Part shown: piece by piece, positions 1 to 6,301 of the stretch | Layout: each line of letters starts with the position of its first letter | Position numbering within the stretch: position 1 is the stretch's first letter | NCBI GenBank assembly: GCA_029565815.1 | Contig: JAKQNL010000210.1 | Location: forward strand, 1 to 6,301 | DNA from: Spirochaetota bacterium | GTDB lineage: Bacteria; Spirochaetota; Spirochaetia; Treponematales; UBA12059 | Direction: 5' to 3' | Length of the DNA stretch: 6,301 bases | Notes under the pieces: generated by a model | What the model saw: only the letters and a program-made list of their open reading frames with translations | Told to the model about the DNA's origin: nothing | Database searches by the model: none | Program-made: the position numbers and the translations under genes

Positions 1-690
1 AGTGGCGTCCGCCCGACCTTCGCCGACCCGGCATCGGAGCGGTCCATCCTGACCCTGCGCGACGAAAGCCCCGGATCCATTGCCCTACACTCCATCATGC
101 GGCAGGCAGAAATCTTCCTGGACGGCGAATTTGTTGGCTACACCACAGGCAGTTCCGAGACGCCCTTTGTGCTGGACAAACTGAGCCCCGGGCTTCACAC
201 GCTCAGCGTTCGCATGGGTCATGGTTTTGGCGTGGTACTGCTACCCCAGGTGGAATTCGCCGACTGGACGGCCACGGTCAATGTCCAACCGGGCAAGCGC
301 CATGTGCTTCGCGACGAGACCAGGGACTTTAACTCGGCACTGTATCGCCTGCAAATGCTTGCCAGCCACGACGCGAAATGGAAACCCAGCCTGCCCCTGG
401 GGCCTTGGGCCATAGACTTTGTCGACAGAAGCGGCAAGCGCGTACAGGGCACGCTTACGCTGTCCGGTTCCATGCGCGGCACGGATGCAGAATTCGCGGC
501 TGTGCTCGTTGTGGACGGCCAGCGCCTGGAATGGACCATAGTCTGCCCGTCGGGCAAGGAAGCGGAAGACCGCCGGATACTTGGCTTTGTTGCCGTAGAA
601 GTGGATGTGGACCGGCGCTGGGATACAACGGACCTCGACATAGGCATAGAGCGCACCGATGTATACCAGGGTATGTACGACGACGAGTAG
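1..690 (+). CDS. PEGA-like domain protein, C-terminal part (5' end outside window)
   Basis: The reading frame is open from the first base of the window to a TAG at 688-690, giving 229 residues. The ATG at 97 has no Shine-Dalgarno-like sequence before it, and the codons upstream continue a plausible protein, so I treat it as an internal methionine of a longer gene. Residues about 33-75 resemble a PEGA domain: a strand with IFLDGEFVGYTTG, then a TPFVLDKLSPGLHTLSV-type turn and strand, and a following Gly-rich segment. PEGA domains are small beta-sandwich modules, often in surface or envelope proteins. The rest is beta-rich with no motif I recognise and ends in an acidic tail (MYDDE). No membrane segment is visible in the part present. 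The gene converges on lgt, with a repeat array between them. Confidence in coding is high; the PEGA assignment is moderate and the function is unknown. Confidence 0.8.
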   Translation, partial: SGVRPTFADPASERSILTLRDESPGSIALHSIMRQAEIFLDGEFVGYTTGSSETPFVLDKLSPGLHTLSVRMGHGFGVVLLPQVEFADWTATVNVQPGKRHVLRDETRDFNSALYRLQMLASHDAKWKPSLPLGPWAIDFVDRSGKRVQGTLTLSGSMRGTDAEFAAVLVVDGQRLEWTIVCPSGKEAEDRRILGFVAVEVDVDRRWDTTDLDIGIERTDVYQGMYDDE

Positions 691-730
691 CTTGCCAAGC
701 AGGCTGTCTGCAGACTCCCCGCGACCGGTA

Positions 731-812
731 CCTAGTGCCACGAAGCTTATGGGCACTCTAGTGCTACGAAGCTTATGGGCACTCTAGTGCCACGAAGCTT
801 ATGGGCACTAGG
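731..812. repeat. Three tandem copies of a 26-bp imperfect palindromic repeat
   Basis: The units are 732-757, 758-783 and 784-809. They are identical except for one C-to-T change in the middle copy at 765. Each unit has a left arm (CTAGTGCC), a 12-base core (ACGAAGCTTATG, containing the HindIII-like palindrome AAGCTT) and a right arm (GGCACT). The whole array is bounded by a perfect 9-base inverted repeat, CCTAGTGCC at 731-739 and GGCACTAGG at 804-812. In RNA each copy could fold as a hairpin of roughly 6-9 base pairs with a loop of about 12. The array fills most of the gap between two convergent genes, and its right end overlaps the stop codon of lgt. There are no spacers between units, so it is not a CRISPR array. 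A related single copy lies at 1843-1872. It may be a REP-like element; whether it acts as a terminator is not shown. Confidence 0.93.
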
Positions 813-1767
813 CGGTTTTAGCCCTGGAAATCCTACGCCCCACCAGCATGAAGGCAATGCCTCCGAGTATCATAATCGTACATAAGAGCTGACCCATGGA
901 AAAGTTCCATGGCGTACTAAACAGGTGTATGCTCGCGTCCGGGTCGCCCAAAGCCAGAATGTAGCCTAGGTCTGCATCCGGTTCGCGGAAATATTCTATA
1001 ACGAATCGAACCAGCCCGTAACCCACCAGGAAAGCACCGGAAGCAAAGCCCTTCCACAGCGGGCGCTTACGGATTACGAACCACATAAACAGGCCTAAAA
1101 TCACGCCTTCAAACAGGGCTTCGTACAACTGGGACGGATGCCTGGGCAGGTTCACCATGGTCTGGCCGGCTGGAATGGCTAGCTGTTCCATCATTCGCCG
1201 CACCCAGGGAATATCCACCGACAACCGTGGCGCATCCGGGAAAACGATGGCCCACGGAGCGGAGCTTACTTTGCCCCACAGCTCGCCGTTGATGAAGTTA
1301 CCAAGCCGACCAAAGGTGTAGCCAAAGGGCACGGATATGGCCAGCATGTCGGCCCAGTCCAAGAAGCTTAGCTTGTTGCGGCGGGCGTAGATGATAGCCC
1401 CCACAAGAACGCCAACCAGTCCGCCGTGGAAGGACATACCACAGAAGCCGGTAAACGCGCCCGAGGACGAAAACGGCCAGAAAATAAGCCAGGGCTTACG
1501 CCAGTATTCGCCAGAGCCATCATAGAGAAGGGTGCCGAACAAGCGCGCGCCTAGTATGAGGCCCAGTATGGTAGCCAGAAAAAAGCCGGAAACCTGATCG
1601 TCGCTCCAGCCAAGCTTGCGTTCCCGTACCTGCTTGCGGAACAAAACATAGGCGATGCCAAAGGCAACCAGGTACATAAGCCCGTACCAGCGCAGCGGCA
1701 GTTGGGGAAGGAATGGAAATACCTCGGGCTTGATCCAGGAAGGAAAATCGATAGCCAATAGGTTCAC
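808..1767 (-). CDS. lgt: Prolipoprotein diacylglyceryl transferase
   Basis: Lgt transfers a diacylglyceryl group from phosphatidylglycerol to the lipobox cysteine of prolipoproteins, the first step of lipoprotein maturation, at the inner membrane. The 319-residue product has the family signature GRLGNFINGELWG at residues 153-165, with Arg154 and Asn157 matching the essential Arg143/Asn146 of the E. coli enzyme. It also has RWYG (Tyr28, like Tyr26), the MSFHGGL motif with His114 (like His103), HPSQLYEA at 210-217, and YGLVRFVIEYFREPD at 250-264 with Arg254 in the place of Arg239. About seven hydrophobic segments are visible, as expected, and the length is only slightly above the usual 260-300. 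The start is GTG, chosen because GGAGG lies five bases upstream and no better start fits. The TAG stop lies inside the neighbouring repeat array. A promoter is visible upstream, so lgt can be transcribed independently of the genes before it. Confidence 0.97.
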   Translation of the reverse strand: MNLLAIDFPSWIKPEVFPFLPQLPLRWYGLMYLVAFGIAYVLFRKQVRERKLGWSDDQVSGFFLATILGLILGARLFGTLLYDGSGEYWRKPWLIFWPFSSSGAFTGFCGMSFHGGLVGVLVGAIIYARRNKLSFLDWADMLAISVPFGYTFGRLGNFINGELWGKVSSAPWAIVFPDAPRLSVDIPWVRRMMEQLAIPAGQTMVNLPRHPSQLYEALFEGVILGLFMWFVIRKRPLWKGFASGAFLVGYGLVRFVIEYFREPDADLGYILALGDPDASIHLFSTPWNFSMGQLLCTIMILGGIAFMLVGRRISRAKTA

Positions 1768-1772
1768 GGGGG

Positions 1773-1777
1773 CCTCC
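1773..1777 (-). promoter_or_regulatory. Ribosome binding site of lgt
   Basis: Read on the - strand this is GGAGG followed by five C residues and then GTG. It is a strong Shine-Dalgarno match at short but workable spacing, and it decides the non-ATG start of lgt. Confidence 0.8.
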
Positions 1778-1807
1778 GCCGGGGGTAATGGAACATAGCG
1801 CGGCTAG

Positions 1808-1836
1808 ACTATAGCCGGGGTTTAGGTATGTAGCAA
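1808..1836 (-). promoter_or_regulatory. Sigma-70-like promoter of lgt
   Basis: On the - strand, TTGCTA (1836-1831) and TATAGT (1813-1808) are separated by exactly 17 bases. They match the -35 consensus at 4 of 6 and the -10 consensus at 5 of 6 positions. Transcription would start near 1801, giving a leader of roughly 30 bases with the ribosome binding site at its end. A short inverted repeat, CGGCT (1801-1805) and AGCCG (1813-1817), brackets the -10 box. It could be an operator or chance. The promoter is inferred from sequence only. Confidence 0.6.
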
Positions 1837-1842
1837 GTATTT

Positions 1843-1872
1843 CCTAGTGCCACGAAGCTTATGGGAACTTGG
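1843..1872. repeat. Single dispersed copy of the palindromic repeat
   Basis: This copy has the left arm CCTAGTGCC, the same 12-base core (ACGAAGCTTATG), and a right arm GGAACTTGG that differs from the canonical GGCACTAGG at two positions (1866 and 1870). Its orientation matches the three-copy array at 731-812. It ends one base from the stop codon of the FapA-like gene (1874-1876) and lies just upstream of the lgt promoter. The decayed right arm would weaken any hairpin relative to the array copies. Confidence 0.9.
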
Positions 1873-1873
1873 C

Positions 1874-4807
1874 TCACTTCAGCGGCCGTTCCGTAATGTG
1901 TCCCAACTGCGGATCGAAGGAAAAGGCTACGCGGGTTTTTTTGGCCCGCAGTTCCAGGGTACGGCCGTGGCTTTCCAGGCACAGTCCGGGGAAGGCAGTT
2001 CCGCGTACTATCAGCTCGCCCGGATGGTGCTCCTCAAAACGCTCCCGCAGCTCGAACAGGCGCAGGCTGCGTTTTTCCAACAGCTTTAAGAGCTTGACCT
2101 TGCGCGCCCGGGCTTCCGCCACCAGGTCTTCCCGAGCGGCTTTCATATCCTTGTCCGCCTGCAGGATGAGGGCCTTTATGCGCTCCACCTCGCGTTCCTC
2201 TACCTCGATCGCGTCTTTGACCAGGTAATCCTGCCCGAAGGAAAACTCGGTGCGCGAACTGGTTTCCGAGCCTATGTTCTGCAGTTCCGCGCCCAGTCGC
2301 GCTCGGCACACGCCGCCTACCAGATTGCCTTTTTCGCCCTGCAAAACGAGCTTGCCGTTGGTCTTTATGCTGCACATGAGCGCGGAGCTTTTAAGCACAA
2401 TATCGCCAACGGCCAAGAGCATGGCTTGTTCGGCAAACGACGCTTCTATGCCGGCCTTAGCCCGCACAGTACCTTTTTTGGCGCCCTTTATGCCTTCCAC
2501 CACGCGTACCGAGCCTTCAGCGCTTGCGAGCGAAGCCTCTATGGACCCGCCAACCAGCAGGTCGCCGCCTGCTATCACAGCAAAGCCAGTAAGTATGCTG
2601 CCGGAAACCATAACAGGGCCGGGGAAGCGCAGGTTCCCGGTGGCCGGCCCTACATCGCCGTTCACCTTCTGGGATGTATCCACGCTCAGCCGGTTTTTAT
2701 CGAATTTCAGCTCGCCGCCCTTGGCCGCTACCAGGAGCAGCTCGCCGTTTTCGCGCTTTTCCTCGGTAATGGAAGCGTCCCACTGGGGCGGCTCTACCGT
2801 GCCCGGAGCGCGCGGAGCCGGTATGGTTTGGCCTAGTACATCCTTGCCGTCTTTGCCTTCCTGGCCGATTAACACCATGCTCAGAATGAGCTGACCCGGG
2901 CTAACAAGCGTCGCTTTGTCCTGGTTCTTGAAATCGGCCGACCCGTCCGAGCGCAGGGTAAGGGCAGCGCCGCTTGCCAGCCGTGTAATCCAGGTGAGCT
3001 TCCAGCCTCCGGCAGTTACCGGCGGCGTTCCATCTGCAAGTGGATGATCCTTAATCGAGCTAGAGCTGGCCGCTTTACCAAGCGCATCTGCAATACTGCC
3101 TGGGTCAACGCCGTACACCACTCCGGCCTTGGCCATCGCTTCGTTCACCAGTGATGCATCCAGGGGCCTGCCCAAACCTATCGGCGCTTCCAGGCTTAGC
3201 CAGGCCTTCATGCGGTCTTCGGAAACCCGCACCACGGCGATTGCGTCCTTAGCCTCAAGTACGCGCATGCGGGCGCTTCGGTCCGCGCTGGCAGCCAATA
3301 AAAGACCGTCTACCGTACTCATGCAGGAATCGCCGTCGCGCTCGACGTTTTCGTACAGGAACAATTCCGGCTCGTCTCCGGGCAAGCCGGGCAAAGCCAT
3401 CCCGTGAACATCCACCCCAGCCTGGCCGGGTATGGGCGGCGACAGTCGGGCCAGTTCGTCGCCCTTTTTTACGCGTGCAACCAGCTCTACCGCCGACAGG
3501 GGGAATTCGCCCAGACTCGGTACGCTGGCCTGCAAGCCCTGGCGGGAGGACAGTGCAGCAAGCGCTGCCTTTGCGTCATCGGGATCCATGAAGCTTGGCT
3601 TAAAACCCAGTGTGCGGTCTTTGCCTTTAGCCGGCAGCCTACCCTCAACCAGTATGTAATCCCGAAGTTCCGAATCGGGTCCGTTGTAGAAAGCCAGCAC
3701 GTCTGCTTTGAACTTGTCGGTTTTTAAGCCTTTAAGCTTGGCTTCGGACAAGGCGCGGCTGACATCCGCCAGCTGTAGCTGCTTGCCGCGGCCTCGGCCC
3801 TTTTGTAAGGAGAGCGTCGCCAGCTGCTGGTCCTCGGATACAACGAGCAGTACCTGGGCGTCCCGATCCAGCGACAGGCTGAAATTTTCCAGCGCTTTTC
3901 CCCGGCCTATGGCATCGGCCAGAACCGTGCCTAGGCTAGCCGCATCGGTCATGGAATCAGGCGTTGCGCCAAGCTCGGAGGCTTGTGTCAGTATGGCTTG
4001 AGCATCCGGCGCCGGCAGCTGCGTATGCCCCGGACGAAAGTCCAAAAGGGCAGTAGCTCCATCAGTGCTTAAGCGTACCGACCACTGGTGCGCATCAAAA
4101 GGTACCAGGTCCGCCCATCCGTCGCCGTAACGCACAAAACCGGCGCGCTCGCACAGCACCTCGCCCTTGGACCGGCTTAAACCCTGGCCAAGCGCAAAAG
4201 GCCGGTCTTCCACCGGTGCCGGTATGGGTTTGCCAAACAGGTTGATGCCGGGCTTACCCGGGCGGGCGGGCTGAATTTTTCCAAGCAGCTTTCCCGCCGG
4301 CGACCAAAAGCTTGCGCGTACCGCAGGATTGACCTGCACGGCATCGCGCACTTCCCGCTTTTCGTATTCGGTAACCGTTTCGCGCTTGGGCGGCAAAAAA
4401 GGCAGGGCCGCAGGCTTGGTTATTACTTTTTCACGGGCGATGCGCTCGATGCGGACGGTAAACAGCTGTGGCGGCCCGGCCTGGGCGCACAGCCGGTCGC
4501 GGAACGCGTCATACTCCGCTTCGGCTTCCGGCGGTTCCCACTGCACGCTTTCGGGGCTTCCGGGTATGGGTGGATGGCCTTTTGCGACGGTAACCAGTAT
4601 GGGCGCTTTTGCGCGGGAAAACGCGTCTACGGCTTTTTCCAGGCTTGCCACCGGCGGACTGGGCACACGGGCCTCGGACAGGATACGCACCAGGCTGTCC
4701 GTATTCCAGCTTGCCCCGCCTGTCGCATCCGGGATGAATCGGAAAACGGCTTCCAGCCCCAGTTCGTCTACCTGCAGCTTTAATTCGCCGCGCGCGCTGG
4801 CGGCCAT
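1874..4807 (-). CDS. FapA-family (DUF342) protein, enlarged
   Basis: This 977-residue protein belongs to the FapA/DUF342 family, whose usual members are about 450-650 residues. The family signature is the right-handed beta-helix at about 712-860: GNLRFPGPVMVSG, then GFAVIAGGDLLVGGSIEAS, GIKGAKKGTVRAKAGIEASF, GDIVLKSSALMCS and KGNLVGGVCRA, ending near IGSE. A charged helical, probably coiled-coil segment (862-928) and a short beta tail follow, as in other members. Before the helix I see four segments resembling the FapA N-terminal swivel domain (about 8-95, 241-310, 308-400, 521-608) and three related Gly/Pro hairpin motifs (174-198, 452-476, 642-666; for example KPGINLFGKPIPAP). There is no signal peptide or membrane segment, so it is probably cytoplasmic. 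FapA proteins are linked to flagellar assembly and polar organisation in some bacteria; the role here is inferred. The ATG follows the stop of the upstream ATPase gene by three bases and has a weak AAGG eight bases before it, which suggests translational coupling. Confidence 0.9.
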   Translation of the reverse strand: MAASARGELKLQVDELGLEAVFRFIPDATGGASWNTDSLVRILSEARVPSPPVASLEKAVDAFSRAKAPILVTVAKGHPPIPGSPESVQWEPPEAEAEYDAFRDRLCAQAGPPQLFTVRIERIAREKVITKPAALPFLPPKRETVTEYEKREVRDAVQVNPAVRASFWSPAGKLLGKIQPARPGKPGINLFGKPIPAPVEDRPFALGQGLSRSKGEVLCERAGFVRYGDGWADLVPFDAHQWSVRLSTDGATALLDFRPGHTQLPAPDAQAILTQASELGATPDSMTDAASLGTVLADAIGRGKALENFSLSLDRDAQVLLVVSEDQQLATLSLQKGRGRGKQLQLADVSRALSEAKLKGLKTDKFKADVLAFYNGPDSELRDYILVEGRLPAKGKDRTLGFKPSFMDPDDAKAALAALSSRQGLQASVPSLGEFPLSAVELVARVKKGDELARLSPPIPGQAGVDVHGMALPGLPGDEPELFLYENVERDGDSCMSTVDGLLLAASADRSARMRVLEAKDAIAVVRVSEDRMKAWLSLEAPIGLGRPLDASLVNEAMAKAGVVYGVDPGSIADALGKAASSSSIKDHPLADGTPPVTAGGWKLTWITRLASGAALTLRSDGSADFKNQDKATLVSPGQLILSMVLIGQEGKDGKDVLGQTIPAPRAPGTVEPPQWDASITEEKRENGELLLVAAKGGELKFDKNRLSVDTSQKVNGDVGPATGNLRFPGPVMVSGSILTGFAVIAGGDLLVGGSIEASLASAEGSVRVVEGIKGAKKGTVRAKAGIEASFAEQAMLLAVGDIVLKSSALMCSIKTNGKLVLQGEKGNLVGGVCRARLGAELQNIGSETSSRTEFSFGQDYLVKDAIEVEEREVERIKALILQADKDMKAAREDLVAEARARKVKLLKLLEKRSLRLFELRERFEEHHPGELIVRGTAFPGLCLESHGRTLELRAKKTRVAFSFDPQLGHITERPLK

Positions 4808-4810
4808 ATG

Positions 4811-5953
4811 CTAGACCTTAAAGCCCTGGGCCAAGGCCCGAGCAAGCTTGTGCTTAAGAAACTGGTTTTCCTTGCGCACCTGGTTCAGCTCGAACTGCTG
4901 CATGCGCACGGTTTCCACCAGGTCGCCCATGCTCAGGGCGCCGCTCTGCAACAATTCTTCCACATAATTCATCTTGGATTCGAAATCCATCTCGGCTTCC
5001 AGCCCGGCGGCGCCGTAGCTGTCGTCCAGGTATTCAGGATCCAGGAAGGCGTCTTCCTCGTCCTCGGTGGACACTATCTTGTCCGCAACGCGGTAAATGG
5101 CCTGGGACAGTATGGATTGCGGCTTGTAGCGAATAATCGGTATGCGCGAGCCCAGGGCTATATCCTGCATGTCGTCGCGGTACAAAACCCCCAGGTGCTC
5201 CAGGTCCATGCCCAGGTATTCCCTGCAAGAGCGGCGTATCTTCTGGGCTTTGTCCGCGTCCTTGGGATCTTCCAGCATGTTCATGACCAGCCTGGGCCGG
5301 AATTTTGCCATGCGCTGGTCAAAGGCGGCTCGGCTTTCCGGATCGGCTTCGGCTACCCGCCCAAGGATTTCCGGCACATACACGCGCTGCAATGATCCGC
5401 CGTCTTTACGCAGGGTCTCCAGTATGGTCCGCGCGCGGGTCTTTGGCTTAAAACTGTCCCACATAAGGCGGAACACGGAATTTTTCAGGAAGAGGTATGC
5501 GTTAAGGGTAGCCGTCAGGGTAGGCGCGGTTACCACAATGCCCCGGCCGGACAGCAGGAAAAAATCCAGTATGTTAGCCCCGGTTCCCGCGCCCAGGTCC
5601 AGTATCAAATAATCGGAGTCCAGGGACAAAAGATTTTTAGCCAGCTTGTTCTTCTGCGGCATGCCTATATTGGCCAGACCTGGTATTTCCGCGTCCCCGG
5701 GAATAAACGACAGGTTTGGGTAATCGGTAGGGCTGATGAGCTGGTGGAACTCCAGCTTTGCCCCGGACAGCCAGGTACCCAGGCCCTGTTTGGGCGACGG
5801 AAAGCCAAGCGCCAGGTGCAGGTTGGACGCGCCCAGGTCCAGGTCGGCCAAAATAACCGATTTACCGGCTTGGGCCAGTGCGATGGACAGGTTTGCGGCC
5901 AAGAGCGATTTGCCCACCCCGCCCTTGCCGCTGGCTATCGGAATGACGTGCAT
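4811..5953 (-). CDS. MinD/FlhG-like P-loop ATPase with C-terminal extension
   Basis: This is a deviant-Walker ATPase of the MinD/ParA class, 380 residues from the chosen start. Visible motifs are the deviant Walker A SGKGGVGKS at 8-16 (Lys10 signature lysine, Lys15 P-loop lysine), the ADLDLGASNLH switch at 36-46 (Asp37, Asp39), and Walker B YLILDLGAG at 115-123 (Asp119). The DLGAG form is common in FlhG/MinD2-like proteins. MinD and FlhG are usually about 260-300 residues; here about 85 extra residues follow, first strongly acidic, then a predicted coiled coil (MQQFELNQVRKENQFLKHKL) ending in a basic/hydrophobic tail that might bind membrane or a partner. I chose the ATG at 5953 rather than the upstream one at 5998 because MHVIPIASGKGG is the normal family N-terminus, GGTGGAG lies ten bases before it, and it starts one base after the upstream stop. 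Such ATPases position flagella, division proteins or other cargo; the cargo here is probably linked to the FapA-like partner. Confidence 0.92.
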   Translation of the reverse strand: MHVIPIASGKGGVGKSLLAANLSIALAQAGKSVILADLDLGASNLHLALGFPSPKQGLGTWLSGAKLEFHQLISPTDYPNLSFIPGDAEIPGLANIGMPQKNKLAKNLLSLDSDYLILDLGAGTGANILDFFLLSGRGIVVTAPTLTATLNAYLFLKNSVFRLMWDSFKPKTRARTILETLRKDGGSLQRVYVPEILGRVAEADPESRAAFDQRMAKFRPRLVMNMLEDPKDADKAQKIRRSCREYLGMDLEHLGVLYRDDMQDIALGSRIPIIRYKPQSILSQAIYRVADKIVSTEDEEDAFLDPEYLDDSYGAAGLEAEMDFESKMNYVEELLQSGALSMGDLVETVRMQQFELNQVRKENQFLKHKLARALAQGFKV

Positions 5954-5954
5954 G

Positions 5955-6301
5955 CTAATCGAGCTCCACCGGCTCGATGGGCTCCCGGGTAGGAGCATCG
6001 GCCTGGATTGTATCCTTCATGAAGAGCAGCACGAGGGCACTAGAGCCATCCCATACAAACGAAGCGGCCAGGATGATGGCGTTGAGCATATAGTCCGGGC
6101 TAGCGGGTACCAATGCCTTTACCACAGGCGGAATGGCCAGGAGGGCGGAAAATACGGCCGCCGCCTTGCCCAAGAGCGCAAGCTTGCGGAAATCCGCGTA
6201 GCGCGCCCCGTTTAGCCCCAGGAAAAAGAAGGCAGCAACCAGCATAATGTTTGCCGAGGAAGCCAGCCGCAGGACTTGCGGCAAGGCGCCGGAGCCGGAA
6301 A
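5955..6301 (-). CDS. Small membrane protein of unknown function (5' end outside window)
   Basis: The frame is open from the right edge of the window to a TAG at 5957-5955. A TTG at 6284 and an ATG in the first hydrophobic segment (the Met of ANIMLVAAFF) are possible starts, but codons before the TTG remain open (SGSGA), so I treat the gene as truncated at its 5' end. The visible part of about 114 residues has three hydrophobic stretches: around ANIMLVAAFFFLGLNG, around AAVFSALLAIPPVVKALV, and around AIILAASFVWDGSSALVLLFM. It ends with an acidic, proline-containing tail (APTREPIEPVELD), probably cytoplasmic. I do not recognise the family. The stop is followed by one base and then the ATG of the MinD-like ATPase, so the two are in one operon. 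A role as membrane anchor or partner of the ATPase is only a guess. Confidence 0.7.
   Translation of the reverse strand, partial: SGSGALPQVLRLASSANIMLVAAFFFLGLNGARYADFRKLALLGKAAAVFSALLAIPPVVKALVPASPDYMLNAIILAASFVWDGSSALVLLFMKDTIQADAPTREPIEPVELD
5964..5970 (-). promoter_or_regulatory. Ribosome binding site of the MinD-like gene
   Basis: On the - strand GGTGGAG lies ten bases before the ATG at 5953-5951, inside the last codons of the upstream gene. It supports the shorter start and tight coupling with the preceding gene. Confidence 0.5.

Noticed and set aside
706..715. Palindrome GTCTGCAGAC as terminator of the + strand gene
   Set aside because: It is a perfect palindrome without a loop and no T-tract follows, so it cannot form a standard intrinsic terminator.
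219..761. Overlapping open frames on both strands within and after the PEGA-like gene
   Set aside because: They are shadows of the + strand frame with low-complexity or unlikely protein sequence. Some ends (VPRSLWAL, MPISFVALG) are just translations of the palindromic repeat.
731..812. CRISPR array
   Set aside because: The units are directly adjacent with no unique spacers and there are no cas-like genes in the window.
1847..2089. Small + strand gene starting in the repeat copy
   Set aside because: It begins inside the repeat, lies antisense to the end of the FapA-like gene, and has no ribosome binding site or recognisable product.
2250..4001. Several + strand open frames opposite the FapA-like gene
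   Set aside because: They are rich in Ser, Arg and Pro as expected for antisense frames of a GC-rich gene. None shows a ribosome binding site or a recognisable domain, while the - strand frame is a clear family member.
5954..5998. Longer start for the MinD-like ATPase with 15 extra residues
   Set aside because: The added residues are not family-like, would overlap the upstream gene by more than 40 bases, and the ATG at 5953 has a ribosome binding site and the normal MHVIPIASGKGG start.
4808..6215. Long + strand open frames opposite the MinD-like gene
   Set aside because: The - strand encodes unmistakable ATPase motifs through this stretch. The + frames have shadow-like composition and no family match that I can see.

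Overview
The window carries five protein-coding genes. One lies on the + strand and is cut by the left edge. Four lie on the - strand, and the first of these is cut by the right edge. Base composition is moderately GC-rich by eye. The gene content (PEGA-like protein, Lgt, a large FapA/DUF342 protein and a MinD/FlhG-type ATPase) fits a diderm, motile bacterium. A spirochaete of the Treponema/Spirochaeta type is my best guess, made from gene content and the repeat style rather than from a marker gene, so it is tentative.

Layout from left to right: (1) the 3' part of a + strand gene with a PEGA-like domain, ending at 690; (2) a gap of about 117 bp between convergent genes, mostly filled by three tandem copies of a 26-bp imperfectly palindromic repeat (731-812), whose last bases form the stop codon of the next gene; (3) lgt, prolipoprotein diacylglyceryl transferase, on the - strand (808-1767), with a GTG start, a strong ribosome binding site and its own sigma-70-like promoter; (4) a fourth, single copy of the same repeat (1843-1872), one base beyond the stop codon of the next gene; (5) a - strand operon read from right to left: a small membrane protein (cut at the right edge), a MinD/FlhG-like ATPase, and a 977-residue FapA-family protein. 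Its junctions are only 1 and 3 bases, so the genes are almost certainly co-transcribed and probably translationally coupled.

Likely function: the ATPase and FapA-like protein look like a cytoplasmic positioning or assembly pair. FapA carries a right-handed beta-helix of the kind also found in MinC and bactofilins, and MinC is the classical partner of MinD, so a direct ATPase/FapA interaction is a reasonable inference. Lgt is a housekeeping enzyme of lipoprotein maturation. It sits downstream on the same strand but has its own promoter.

The points most worth following up are the repeat family, which sits at the very 3' ends of two genes in the same orientation, and the enlarged FapA-like protein, which appears to hold four related swivel-like domains and three related glycine/proline hairpin motifs ahead of the beta-helix.
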